Assembly: GCF_050948175.1 (NCBI RefSeq)
Contig: NC_135201.1
Span: 6,076,001-6,140,000, forward strand
Length of the DNA stretch: 64,000 bases
Source: Xylocopa sonorina
Taxonomy: Eukaryota > Arthropoda > Insecta > Hymenoptera > Apidae
Reading direction: 5' to 3'
Shown here: one piece after another, positions 38,301-49,100 of the stretch
Layout of the letters: every line of letters begins with the position of its first letter
Numbering within the stretch: the stretch's first letter is position 1
The notes under the pieces: generated by a model
Told to the model about the DNA's origin: nothing
The model's database searches: none
Seen by the model: the letters and a program-made list of their open reading frames with translations, nothing else
Program-made: the position numbers and the translations under genes

Positions 38301-40219
38301 ACATATCATACAAGTTTAACTATATAAGTTAACGAGACGCATTATGAATGCGATTCACTTTTTTCTAGAATACGTATCTCTAAAGTCGAACAGTCATCGT
38401 GCGCGTCAGTTGCGTTCGGTTTTTTGTTTTTATAAATATAACGAGACCAATTATAAACTGTTACACGTTAAACTACATTAAGACTTCCACTTATGATCGA
38501 GGCATGATTTTCGATAACAGTTCATTGAAATCAAGATGAGACCGTGAAGAGTAAAAGATTGCCGAAGCATTCAATTTTGCGTATCAGTCGACGCGAGACG
38601 CAACGAGAATGATATCGAATAATAAATTTAGACGATCTATTTTAATCCGAAGGCTTGCCTCAATAAGCAGTTCTGATAATTTTTTGGGCCAGCGGTTGGT
38701 TATGAACGTTTTGACTCATCAATGTTCAAAGTTTAATGATTCTACGTCACGTTTATGTACCTTGAAGATACAGACCAACGTGCAAACAATTTTTTTCAAA
38801 TGATTCCTCTTACTGTCACCTCGAAGGAAAATTAAATATCCGGGAACGTTTATAGATTTAGCTTTTTTCATCACGGCTGTAACACGAATCTATAAGTATC
38901 CTTGCGCAATCAATAGACTTAACCCTGGAGATCATCAGAAATTTGTTATTATTATGTACAATTTTTCAGGTTTATGTTGCACACGATTACCGTTGATAAC
39001 GCTAATTGGCAAATGTATGATTGATCAATCAAGCGTTTTTTCTAGCTTATCCAGAAGGAACCAGTTACCAAGACTATCGTTATGCGTATTAGAATTTCAT
39101 CGTTTTCTATTATTTCAGCAGGTATATCGCTTTCTTTTTAATGAAACAATAAATATTTAGTTCAATGAAGAAAGTATTTGCAGAGGAAAAATATAGTTCG
39201 GAATTTTTTCATATCAAATTTAAAGTTTGTTTCGGTAAAACAGTGTATCGCGATCAGATTGTTCATTGCAACGATAGATGGCAATCTAAGTTCACTGATG
39301 TCTTACAAGACAATTTATCACGGGCACGAATAATTTACAATATAGACCAGACGTTCAGTGAAAATTATTACGCGTGACTTAGAGGCCACCTAGTATCTGA
39401 TATCGTTTTTGTGCCGCATGCGACATTATCGATTCAATTCAGAATAAGATGATAGCGCTATCTAGGTGATGGAATGGGATCAATTTAATCTACCTTAGTT
39501 TGTATAATTGTGCTAGAGAGGAGGTAGTCCTACAAGGCTATCAACCAGCCAGGTCCTTATTCCTTTTCCTACCATCTCTCTCGTCCTTACACAAGTAGAG
39601 AGCTATGCGACGAAATGATCATAAAATATAATTATTTACACGCGCGTTTGTACATTTTATTATATTATATGTACAAAATTGGACGCTCGCTTCTGTTTAA
39701 CGTTAATTAAATTAAATTAAACTGTAATAACACCGAGAACAATTGCAACTCGCTAGCAGCTTATCGAGCAGGATCACGAGAGTGTTTGGTATATTTTAAA
39801 TCAAATTTTGTCGCATGATTATTCGCCATTTCATTTATTTGTTATTCGAGGTATTTATTAATGCGATTATTCATTATTCACATGTGAACCCTTTGCTACT
39901 ATTCATTATTCAGCGTCCCGTTTAATCATCGGGTTTTCTATTGTATAGCGCAGATCTGTAATTGCGTAAACCTCAACATCTAAATAGAATTTACATGACG
40001 CAGCGATGATTTATCGCGGTCAAGAAAGGGGAGAAATTCTTTTTTTAAGGTGACGATGTATGGGATCTGTATTTTCTGGTCGATCTTCATATTGGTTACT
40101 GGATATACGATTAATACACGAAAGATTTAATTGAACGATCGTATAAAATTTCATTTACAAATGACAAAAGCTACTCACTATTCCCGAATAGCACCGATAT
40201 AATGCATTTCGTTGGTCCG
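32304..40219. other. Non-coding region upstream of SCAP
   Basis: No gene is recognised. The SCAP leader and promoter should lie within the first kilobase or so. Frames of up to about 108 codons at 32.9-33.7 kb and 36.3-36.8 kb lack domains, start context and splice partners. No tRNA, known microRNA seed or mobile element was identified by eye. Confidence 0.45.
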
Positions 40220-40450
40220 TTATGAAATTTGAGTATCCTTAGTTATATCTATTTGACAATGCCGCAACTGGTCCCTCTTCTGGCCAGGAGGGCATGGTAT
40301 CAATGATGGAACCAGAATTTGATATGGAACGAAAAGAGGAGATGACTCCCCTGGCTTTTCAATTTTCGCATTTTGACTTTCTGCAGGAGGGTAGAACGCT
40401 ATAGCTATCAGAGATACGAGCAGCAACAAGTGTCTGAAGAAGCTCCTCAT
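40220..40450 (-). CDS. Small secreted peptide with a CPPG...C tail (secapin-like)
   Basis: The minus-strand frame from ATG 40450-40448 to TAA at 40220 encodes 76 aa. Residues 1 to about 24 form a clear signal peptide: two arginines, then a Leu/Val/Ile-rich core and a small-residue region before ESQ. The mature part is about 50 aa, proline-rich, with only two cysteines in CPPGQKRDQLRHC, presumably one disulfide loop. A C-terminal CPPG loop of this kind is known from secapins, hymenopteran venom and fat-body peptides with protease-inhibitor and antimicrobial reports, and from other small insect secreted peptides; homology is inferred from motif and architecture only. An in-frame ATG seven codons upstream (40471) is less likely, because CTGCAG|GCAATG looks like a splice acceptor and the damaged paralogue at 41.4 kb shows the same junction. 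Function remains unproven. Confidence 0.7.
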   Translation of the reverse strand: MRSFFRHLLLLVSLIAIAFYPPAESQNAKIEKPGESSPLFVPYQILVPSLIPCPPGQKRDQLRHCQIDITKDTQIS

Positions 40451-40567
40451 TGCCTGCAGCGGAGTAGACATGGTTAGGTTTAATTAGAATCATTTTTAGT
40501 TGTGTTAGGCGCATGCACAATTATCCAAATGGAAATTATTTCGTGAAAATTTGCACGTATCGCTTAC

Positions 40568-40649
40568 CAATTTTTCGTATGAGCTGACTACGCACTTCTC
40601 TGGACCTTCACTGAAAACCTGTGGCATATCCATACCGGTTGTTCTTATA
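40568..40649 (-). promoter_or_regulatory. Candidate TATA box and short leader exon of the secreted peptide gene
   Basis: On the minus strand TATAAG (40649-40644) is followed about 35 bases later by an initiator-like TTCAGT (A at 40612). A good donor, TTG|GTAAGC, follows with the exon ending at 40568. This would give a leader exon of about 45 bases joined across a roughly 114-base intron to the acceptor before 40453. A TATA box with a short leader exon is common in inducible insect secreted-peptide genes. Confidence 0.45.
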
Positions 40650-41337
40650 CTAGGCCCCCCTCCTATTTCGAGATATCTTCTCCTGGTATTACGGGTTTTA
40701 TCGTAATGTGTATCTCACAAGTAGGCGAGACGGAAACACTAAGCTTTTTAGCTATCAACCGTTTGGGATTGCATTATACCTGGGGAGATACTTGGTCACA
40801 AATTGTCTTCTTCGTCCCTTGTAATCGTGATTGTAACTTTTTGCTTCTCGTTAGTTAATCTTTACTCGTTACTGGCCATTGTATCCTCTAACATTGCCGA
40901 GGATACCATATAAATCTTTAATTCCTTCAAGCACGATATTACATTACACGCGACACAAAATCCTATAAGATATTAAATCGATACTATATTTCATCATTGG
41001 ACAGTAGCCGGAAACGTGGCCAAGAATGGAATATTTCACAGCCGCTGGAACGAGCTTCGTGATTAATGGTATCAGGTGGTGAGAAATAAATCTCTTCTGT
41101 TCCCATTTCACCTGTTGACTCTTTTCTTTTTCACGGTTTTAGACTTGTTCGATGGCTTCGACGATAACCGTGTAATCGAAAGTAAAGGTCCTTGCAAACT
41201 ACGTAGCCCCTAAATGTATTCAAAAATTCTGTTCTCAACCAAAATGAGTATTTTTGTTCATATCGTGCAGCTTTTTCAATATGTTGAACGTGTCAATTTC
41301 CCATGTTAGTCATAGTGTTCTGCTCTTGAAAAGAAAT

Positions 41338-41554
41338 GGCGATCACTATCGCCAACAGAGACACGAACAGCAACAAGTGTCTGGAGAAGTCCTTCGTTGC
41401 CTACAGTGGGAACAGCGTGGTCTGTCGAGATCGACCGTCATGGACATTCCTTTGCTAATAATGAAGTGGTCAAACCAGCCGGATCGCATTTCAGTCTGGA
41501 TTGGTTCGAGTTAAAACGAAAGTCGAATAGTTAATCAGTTTTAGTTGTAAATAG
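41338..41554 (-). pseudogene. Truncated duplicate of the small secreted peptide gene
   Basis: The minus strand at 41406-41338 matches the signal-peptide exon of the gene at 40220-40450, sharing the acceptor-like TAG|GCA junction and a central run of over 15 identical bases. The start codon position holds ACG (41397-41395) instead of ATG. The hydrophobic signal-like segment stays open, but the reading frame ends after about 35 codons and the CPPG loop is absent. Intron similarity extends to about 41554 (TTTTAGTTGT in both). It is a tandem duplicate in the same orientation about 0.95 kb away, now decayed. Confidence 0.7.
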
Positions 41555-43026
41555 GAATGAAATACACATACTACAGTTGGAAGATTTTTCAAAACCCACT
41601 GATAGCATGTTTCCCAAAAATTCATCTGCCAGCAGTCGTCTGCAACTATTTAAGAAACTCGAGACTTTTCAGAAAGAGGAACTACGTATTTTATTCGAGT
41701 TTCGCTGCCTTTGACCATCCGGGAATGGGATCGTTGTCGAGCTATCGTTATTTTTCGCTAATTTTCCCGAGGAACTTCCGCCGCAACTTTTCATCTTCCA
41801 CGGGGCAGGGAATCGTTGAAGTTTCCATTCATTTCGCATTTTCGCTGAAAACTTCCATTCGAGCGAGCGTCTGTTCTTTGGAACTTTAAAAATCTGCAAC
41901 TTTCCTGTAAGGAGAGAAACATGTCTGCCCTTTGGCCTTAAACAGATTTCCCGATTTTCCTAGAAGCACGAGGCGTGGCAGAACCGATGGAATTGAAATG
42001 CATTGTACATCCATAAAAATAGATCAAAAAACCTGTGGAATAAATCTCGCCCCTAAGAAGCTTCGTTTATGAGATAATGCGATTCAAAAAGTTGTGCGAC
42101 CGGGGAGTGAAAAAAGGAAACGCTGTTACGAGAATTTACGTGCTTGGAAAACCAGTGGATGCACAATGTTTTCCCGAGCGCCGAAAATTGTTGTGGCACA
42201 TCGTGGAAACAAATGTCGGATTCTGACTATCAAATGAACACGCACGTGTTTTTCTTTCCGCCCCACTGTACATTTAAATTAAGCTAAAATTTATTGGGCG
42301 ATGCATTTAAATGGAAATGAATTTAAATTTCTAAATGAAGAAGGTCCAATAGCCGTAGAAAATGTTTGCATTTGGCTCGGTTGTGTCCAATTTCACCGCG
42401 ACACCATATAGCCTTTACCTCGAAAAAACAACCTCCTGGCTTCATATTAAATAAGTAGAAATTCTTTCTATCATCACGTTAGCGATTACGTGAGACGCAG
42501 CTGAAAAGAGCACTATTCCTCTGATGATTCTAATAAAATCAGCCAGGTGGGACATGCGCGGAGCCTGCAGTTCGGCTGCCACGGGGGTTGGCAAGATTCA
42601 ACCCTCAGTCTGGCGCCGCGTGCGAGCGCGAGTCGACCACGCTGCTACATCGTCCGGAAACGCACTCACCCCCCCGGTTTCGCGTCAAAACGATGCCTCG
42701 CGACACAGCCGATGTCTGTCGCTCGAAATCCGATGATCCGACGTGACACTCGATGAACAGCCCTCTTACACTAACCGAGAACAGTGTAACAAACCCAACC
42801 CCTCTGCATTTCCCCCAAAAGATGAACATATCCAGCGAGAACGCTCGACCTTTCCGCGTAGTATTTATCAATAGTGTAAACCAGAGTCGAACGCCGCCTT
42901 GTTGCTCGTGATTCCGTGTAGCACGTCACGAGAGTGTAGCGAGAAGATATGACAGGGACGTAGAGCGTCGCCGTAACGAAGTGGTAATGTTCAAGTGAAG
43001 CGTAGTGGAGCTTGCACGTGACGAAA
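41555..43026. other. Non-coding, upstream of the GPR158-like gene
   Basis: No gene is recognised. The last part (about 42.5-43.1 kb) is CG-rich and should hold promoter or leader sequence of the receptor gene; TTATCTTCAG at 43060-43069 could be a leader-exon acceptor. Confidence 0.45.
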
Positions 43027-43083
43027 ATGATGGAATCTGCATTTAAACCAGACCCGAGGTTATCTTCAGCGAGGGTGACGTGA
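43027..43083 (+). other. Possible upstream ORF 1 in the receptor leader
   Basis: ATG ATG followed by 16 further codons and TGA, ending 56 bases before the receptor start. It matters only if the mRNA leader includes this stretch, which is not known. Confidence 0.3.
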
Positions 43084-43116
43084 CTGGACCGAAGTCTGGA
43101 CAGCTTGTAGCCCTTC

Positions 43117-43143
43117 ATGGCAGCGAAGACTGGTCTAAGATGA
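43117..43143 (+). other. Possible upstream ORF 2 overlapping the receptor start
   Basis: An eight-codon frame whose TGA stop (43141-43143) overlaps the receptor ATG (43140-43142) as ATGA. It lies only 23 bases upstream of the main start, so it is very likely in the leader whatever the upstream splicing. Confidence 0.45.
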
Positions 43144-46100
43144 GTGTCCCATGCCGTTGGTATGCCCTCGTTCTGCTCACGTGCTCGCTCTGGCCAGGAT
43201 TGGCCGGCTTCGCCGATCAGGAGGTGCAGATCGAGAGGCCCAAGGAGTTGTTACGTCACCAACAGAATCAACGGCCGTCGTTCATTGACCGCAAGCTAGA
43301 GATGTCATACGAACCCACGGAGCCTCCGATGGACTTGAACGAACAGGATGATTTGGAGAATGCCGGTTACTTGTCCCACAAAAGCAAACTGGAGACCACC
43401 ATTGAGAGACCGGCTACGCAGATCAGGCACAGTCGATCTAGGAACCATTTTGTCAGACAGACCAAGTTGGACGACCCAGACGTATCTTACATATCCGGTG
43501 GATCCAGCAAAAGGACCCTGTTACTGGACAACGAGTCCCAAAGCGAGGACGTTATCAGTTTAGACAAGTCCAAGAACAAAAGTCCAGGGCCTAACGCAAT
43601 AACTAGTCAGGATCTGAGATCCTCTGGCAACATCGACGAACGATCTACCGTGGATCTGGATAAATTGCTCACCAAACTATCCGAAGCTGGGTCTGATCGC
43701 AGGAAAGAGGGGAAAGTGCGGCACAAAGGGGACTCCTTGAATAAACTGCGGAAAGTGATCGCCAGGAACAGGTCCAGGGTGTCTGGCAACAGAACAACAG
43801 GGAACCTGACGGAAGTTTACGGGCACATAGTTCACGGGACTTCTACCGATGACAGAACCGATTTGGATGACGTGGACTTAGCGATCCTGGAGGACTACGA
43901 CGTGTACGACAGCGATGGTGGTACCAACAGCTCGGACAGCCAGGATTACGAGGACTACGGGAAGAACGGGGACCAGGGCAAGCTCAACAAGGAACCTGTC
44001 CACGTAGACATTGTGACCAGATTCCTCCGTATCATCGAGAATCAACACCTTCTAGGTGAAAATTGCACCGCTGGAACGGATCTTAACCTGGGCGAGGGTA
44101 TCGTGGATCAGTATGCCCAAGAAAGGTTCCGACTCGAGGCGAATTTAGCGGTGAACAGAGCAAACATGTTGACCAGACTATGGAAGTACGCGCCTGAGGT
44201 GATGCTCTCGTCAGAGTACCTGCTACACGCGAGTGTGTTGTCCATGGTCGAGTTCGACGAGGACATATTCGCCGCTGGGAACTGCTATGATAAGCTGCAG
44301 TACAGGGACCGGTGGCTCTATTGTCCCTTTGCTCATCGGTTGCAGGACCAAGATGGAATTCTCGTGAAAGACCTGGCGGTCGAGTACAAGTACCTAACCA
44401 ATAGCAGCGAGTGGTTCTACATCGCCAGGAAGAACGCTGAGAAGGTTATCGCAAACAATGATCAATTTAGTCGTGGTGAGTGGATTATTGGTGTAACCTT
44501 CTCTGTTCATCTCCCTTGGGATTCTTTATTTATACTACCTCTTGATTTGCTCGAGGGAGGACGTGGTTTCAATATGAAGAAACGAATGCACAATTTACAA
44601 AGATGTTTGACAGATCTAAGCCAAGCTTTTTCATTCCTCGGAACCCAATTTCTCGCCTAGGAAATTCTTCCCAGCCACGGATATTGAAAACGTCCGTCTC
44701 GTCGAGTAGTAAAGAGCCGACCCAGATTTTAATGGAAGACCGACCAGTCCTCAGATTACTTCCGCTTCCCGTATGGAGCACTTCATTGTCTGTCGAAATT
44801 GAATGATCGACCGACGGGAAAAAAAGAAATATGCAGGGTTGGAGAATCAGTTTGCTGGACGCCGAGATTTTCCGTCGCGATTTCCGTTCTTGGGCAAATC
44901 CAGGAAATTCTTCGAGGTATTTGCCGTAGCGAACACCTCGCGGAACTGGCGCAAGAATGTCCGTACGTTCTTCTGAGCTGATTTTTATTTCGCTTATCGA
45001 ATCCATTTGAGAAACATTGATGGGTCTAAGAAGGAAGAGGATTACGTAGAATGCTCTGTAAAATGCTCGCGAGGAATGTCTTTCACAGTCTCAATTTATT
45101 CATTCGCTAGAATATTCGAAATAACTCGTAATTTCAAATGTGACAAGGTCGTATACTGGCGTTCGATTGCCTGTTGAAGTCGTGGCGTGAAACGTTACCG
45201 GCGATGGGATCATTACATCGCCCGACGAATTAACGCTTAAATGTTTAATTGCACCCCTCTGGCGGTGTGCTAATTGCACACGTATCGCAGCCACGGTTAC
45301 GATTAGCCGGAAGTTTTCCACGCTGTCGGCTTAATAATCGCTTTTTCGCGTCGCGTGCGCCCGCCGCACGGTCAGAATTTCCGGATATACTGGGTTAAGT
45401 CACGTGAACTGTTGCAGGTGAATATCTTCCAGCCTACACGGGGTATCGAGAAACAATTCCCTAGAATGTTTCTTTTTTTACATAATTTACAATTTCAACT
45501 CTACATCCACGTACGTCCGCACACGCAATCCTCAGTTTCAACTAGTTTCGATTAAATATTAGGCACGTTGCAAATATACGTACCTGTGGAGAATATAAAA
45601 GGAAATCGATTGTTTTAACCCAGCTGGAGAGAACCTCTGGTACACTCGTTTCGCCCCTTTCAATTCTTCTCCACGAAGGGTGCCCATTCCTTCGGCCTGG
45701 CTGGACATAATATCGATACAAAATTCCGCCAGAACTACGGTAAACCTCATCACAAAACGAGTTCAAGCGTTTCGACAAACATCATTGTTCCAACAAACAG
45801 GAACTCGTTCTGGTACAGAGGGATGCCCAACAATGGAGCCTCGAAGGAGGCACCGCAACTCGTTGATGGAGACCGCGACGTTCACCTCGAGTCCGTAAGG
45901 TGCCTGGGACAGGAGAAATACTAAACAGAGATTACTCCATAAACGTGCACGACGATGTTTACGCGAGCTGAGAGATCCCATTCGCTTGCCCATCATTTGC
46001 TAATAAAGTTTTACCACCTGGAGCGAAAAATAAAATTCCGCGTCGTTGCGTGGAAACAAATGCCTGAGAGGAGTCGTAACGGTTCTGCGCCATGATTAAA

Positions 46101-49100
46101 TGGCCACATAATGGTATAAAGTAAAGTACAATGGAAGATGGAGCGAAAAACTTTTTAATGAATAATCCATCAAAAGATCGGTCGGGTACGATGAAAAATG
46201 AATCACGTGGCAGCCTGGTTCTCCCGAATCCGTAATGGCTTTTCGAACACGCTTCGTCGCCATTATCCCTTTCGCGGGTAGTCTTGTGTAAGAGTCTGTA
46301 AAAAATGCAGGCGAATTCGCTAATTGCGTTCTCAATTACTGGTTTAATCAGCCTCGTTATTATCGACCCGCAGCACTGATACGCGGTATCGCATGTCACG
46401 GTAACCAGAGGTGACCATCACTTCCGGTAGCACGCATCTGTACTTTGGGGGGCCATAGAATTTCGAATTGAAATCCCGATTGGGTACCAAACCATCTCTT
46501 TGCGCTTTGATCGTTCTCAAAACCGCATCCTTAATGAGATCCGTCGGTATCCGCGATCAAAATGCCATAATTAAACATTTCTTTCCCACATTTAATTCCC
46601 ACGGAAACACCTAGACAGTCCTTGATAAATATTCTGATTGAACTTGACACGATAAGGTCGAAGACATTGTTGAAAAAGTAATAAATTTGTTACGCGTGTG
46701 ACACGTGTTTAATACTACTGAAACGAACACTGTTGTAATAAGAAAGTATGCTAATGAGTATGCTGGTAGGAATTTCAATGAATTTACCTGAATATCAAAA
46801 TTATCTGGAAGGTAGGATGGGGTCAAACCACGAAACATTGAATTCGGATGAGTGCGTTTGCCTAGAACATCCAAAGTGGATCAAGAGGTTGAAGAAGTTA
46901 AACGGGTCATTGTATTTTGATTTAACTGCATTAGAGCATTCGATGCGCTCTATTTCATTCAATTGTACCCGCACGTAATACTAAACAGTTTGTAATTATA
47001 CTTCTGATTAATTCCACCACGTACTTTCTGCCTTTCACGAGCAATATAAATTTCATTTACAGAGGCTTCGATTTGAACCAGAATCTAATCTGAGCCTAAC
47101 CCTACGTTGTTTTCTCTGTCGCTACGCGGCTTGCAATATAATCCCTCAGTTTTCATTTCGTTTGACAAAACAAACGAAGGTTTCACTGGTATTTATTGTT
47201 ACGTTCTTCCTGGGGCTAGTCGATAAGACCCCCTTCCACGAAGAAAAACATCTGAGAAAATGGAGGCAGGCTCCGCTTTTTCGCCGCAAAATCTACCAGT
47301 TATAGTGCTTATTTTGGTAACGTCTATTGGATGCAAGCAGAATCATCGTCGCGTGAAAATGCGAGAAAGTTTTCTCGAAAATGTTTGTCTCCAAAAATAT
47401 ACTATTTAATATACCCTTTACAGTACTCTACCCATAAAGAATTTCGCCCATGTTTATACTTCAAGGTGCACATACTGAGCTTTCGAAACAGCTGCCTGAA
47501 GAAATGATAAAGAAGTCCCGTTTTTAGCTTGGTAATGTGCTGCTTTAAATAAAATTGTCAGGCTGCTCGTTTCAGCATCGAGTACGAACATGGAAATAAA
47601 GTTTGAGATGAAATATTTGCGAAATGTTTCATCTGTTTTTCTCTACTTGTACGCATGTCTGCATTCTTTTGGCGAAGCATTTAATTGCATTTTTGCACAG
47701 ATGTTTCTCTCTGTATTGACCATCGTCAGCATTCTTTCTCGTTCATCTGTACATTGGTACTATCAAAAATTTTTGCGAAATTTTTTCCCCACGATAAATG
47801 TACATATTGGAGGAGGTTTCCGATAAGACGCACAAAATAAGAAAGGAATAAACGTGAGAGATCAACGAGCTTGCTTGTCCGACCAATGCAGCGTCGTCAG
47901 CTGATCCAACCAGCCCAGTAAACCCGAGGTCGCGTTTTCTTTTCCACTTTCGCGGACTTTTCACGGTGCTTTAGCTTCAAAAGCGGTAACGCTTGTTCCA
48001 GTTGCGTGGATCGATGCGATCCGCGCCGCGGAACTCACGGCGATTCATCACGCGGCTCTGTATGAGCATTACTTCTCCTCGTTGAAAGCTCAGCTCCCAA
48101 GAGAATCCGTGCAAGCGTGGACAGGCATTATTTATTTTAAGTGTCCCCAGCCGTGGGTTGATAAGGGACTTTTCAGCCAGCCGGTTGCACCGCCAACACG
48201 CCCTCCGTTAGTCCGCCATCGCGGTCCGATGATGAACTGCAGGTTGATGCGCGTATTCTCTTGAAGAATGGACAACTTCTGGCTCCCATTGGTACCGCGT
48301 AGCCACGTTCTTTAAAAGTTAACGTGATCTTCTTACGAGAGAGTTGTTCTGTTAACTTCCAGCGACGATTAGGTACTTTCTAGGCTCGAGTATGACTACA
48401 AGCTTCGTCCTTATGACGGACGCCATTGAAGTCGCTGTACAATGGTTTTAAATCAATATTTAGTAATTAAGGAAAGGGATCGATAATGTTTTGAAAGAAA
48501 TACTAAGCCGGAAACGTTATACGTGGGAGGTCGGAAAGAGAATTGTTAACTGGTGGAAATTTCGGTTCGGGTTGCATTGCAAGGAGATAGAGAAATGGGT
48601 TATTGTGTTCTCTGAATCGAATCGCATGGATGGAATTTTTAATCTCGATTTTAATTCCAACCGCCTATTTTCTTTCCACCGCGAGATATTAGCTTCCCTT
48701 CATAACAGTTCGATTTCCATAAATAATGTGCGCATAAAAATTGTATTTAATAATATATATTTACGTTTAATGCAACGTTGTGGGAAAAAATGTGAAATTA
48801 TTTTTCTCTCGGAATAGCCATTCTGACGAAAGAATTACTGCCGTCAGAAATATTCTGATATTACGATGTATTTGCATCTAATAACGGAGCCAATAAAGAA
48901 TGGTAAAGTATATGCAAATTCTGTGGACGAACAATTTTCCCTGAAAATTAACAAAATATCAGGCGCAACAGCCCGCCAGATAATTGAATTCTCTGCTTTA
49001 ACAACGCTCCCAGTTTGCCAGAACCGCGGTATATCGGAATCAGCTGACGTTTGCATGCTCCGCTATACTTAGCCGCCAATAATTATCGAAATTGATTTCC

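Noticed and set aside
44476..44660. Extension of receptor exon 1 as an open frame past 44475 to a stop near 44660
   Set aside because: A consensus donor (G|GTGAGT) at 44475 joins in phase to exon 2 at 61020 and restores the conserved Cache-domain sequence. The extension loses family similarity, though a short intron-retained isoform cannot be excluded.
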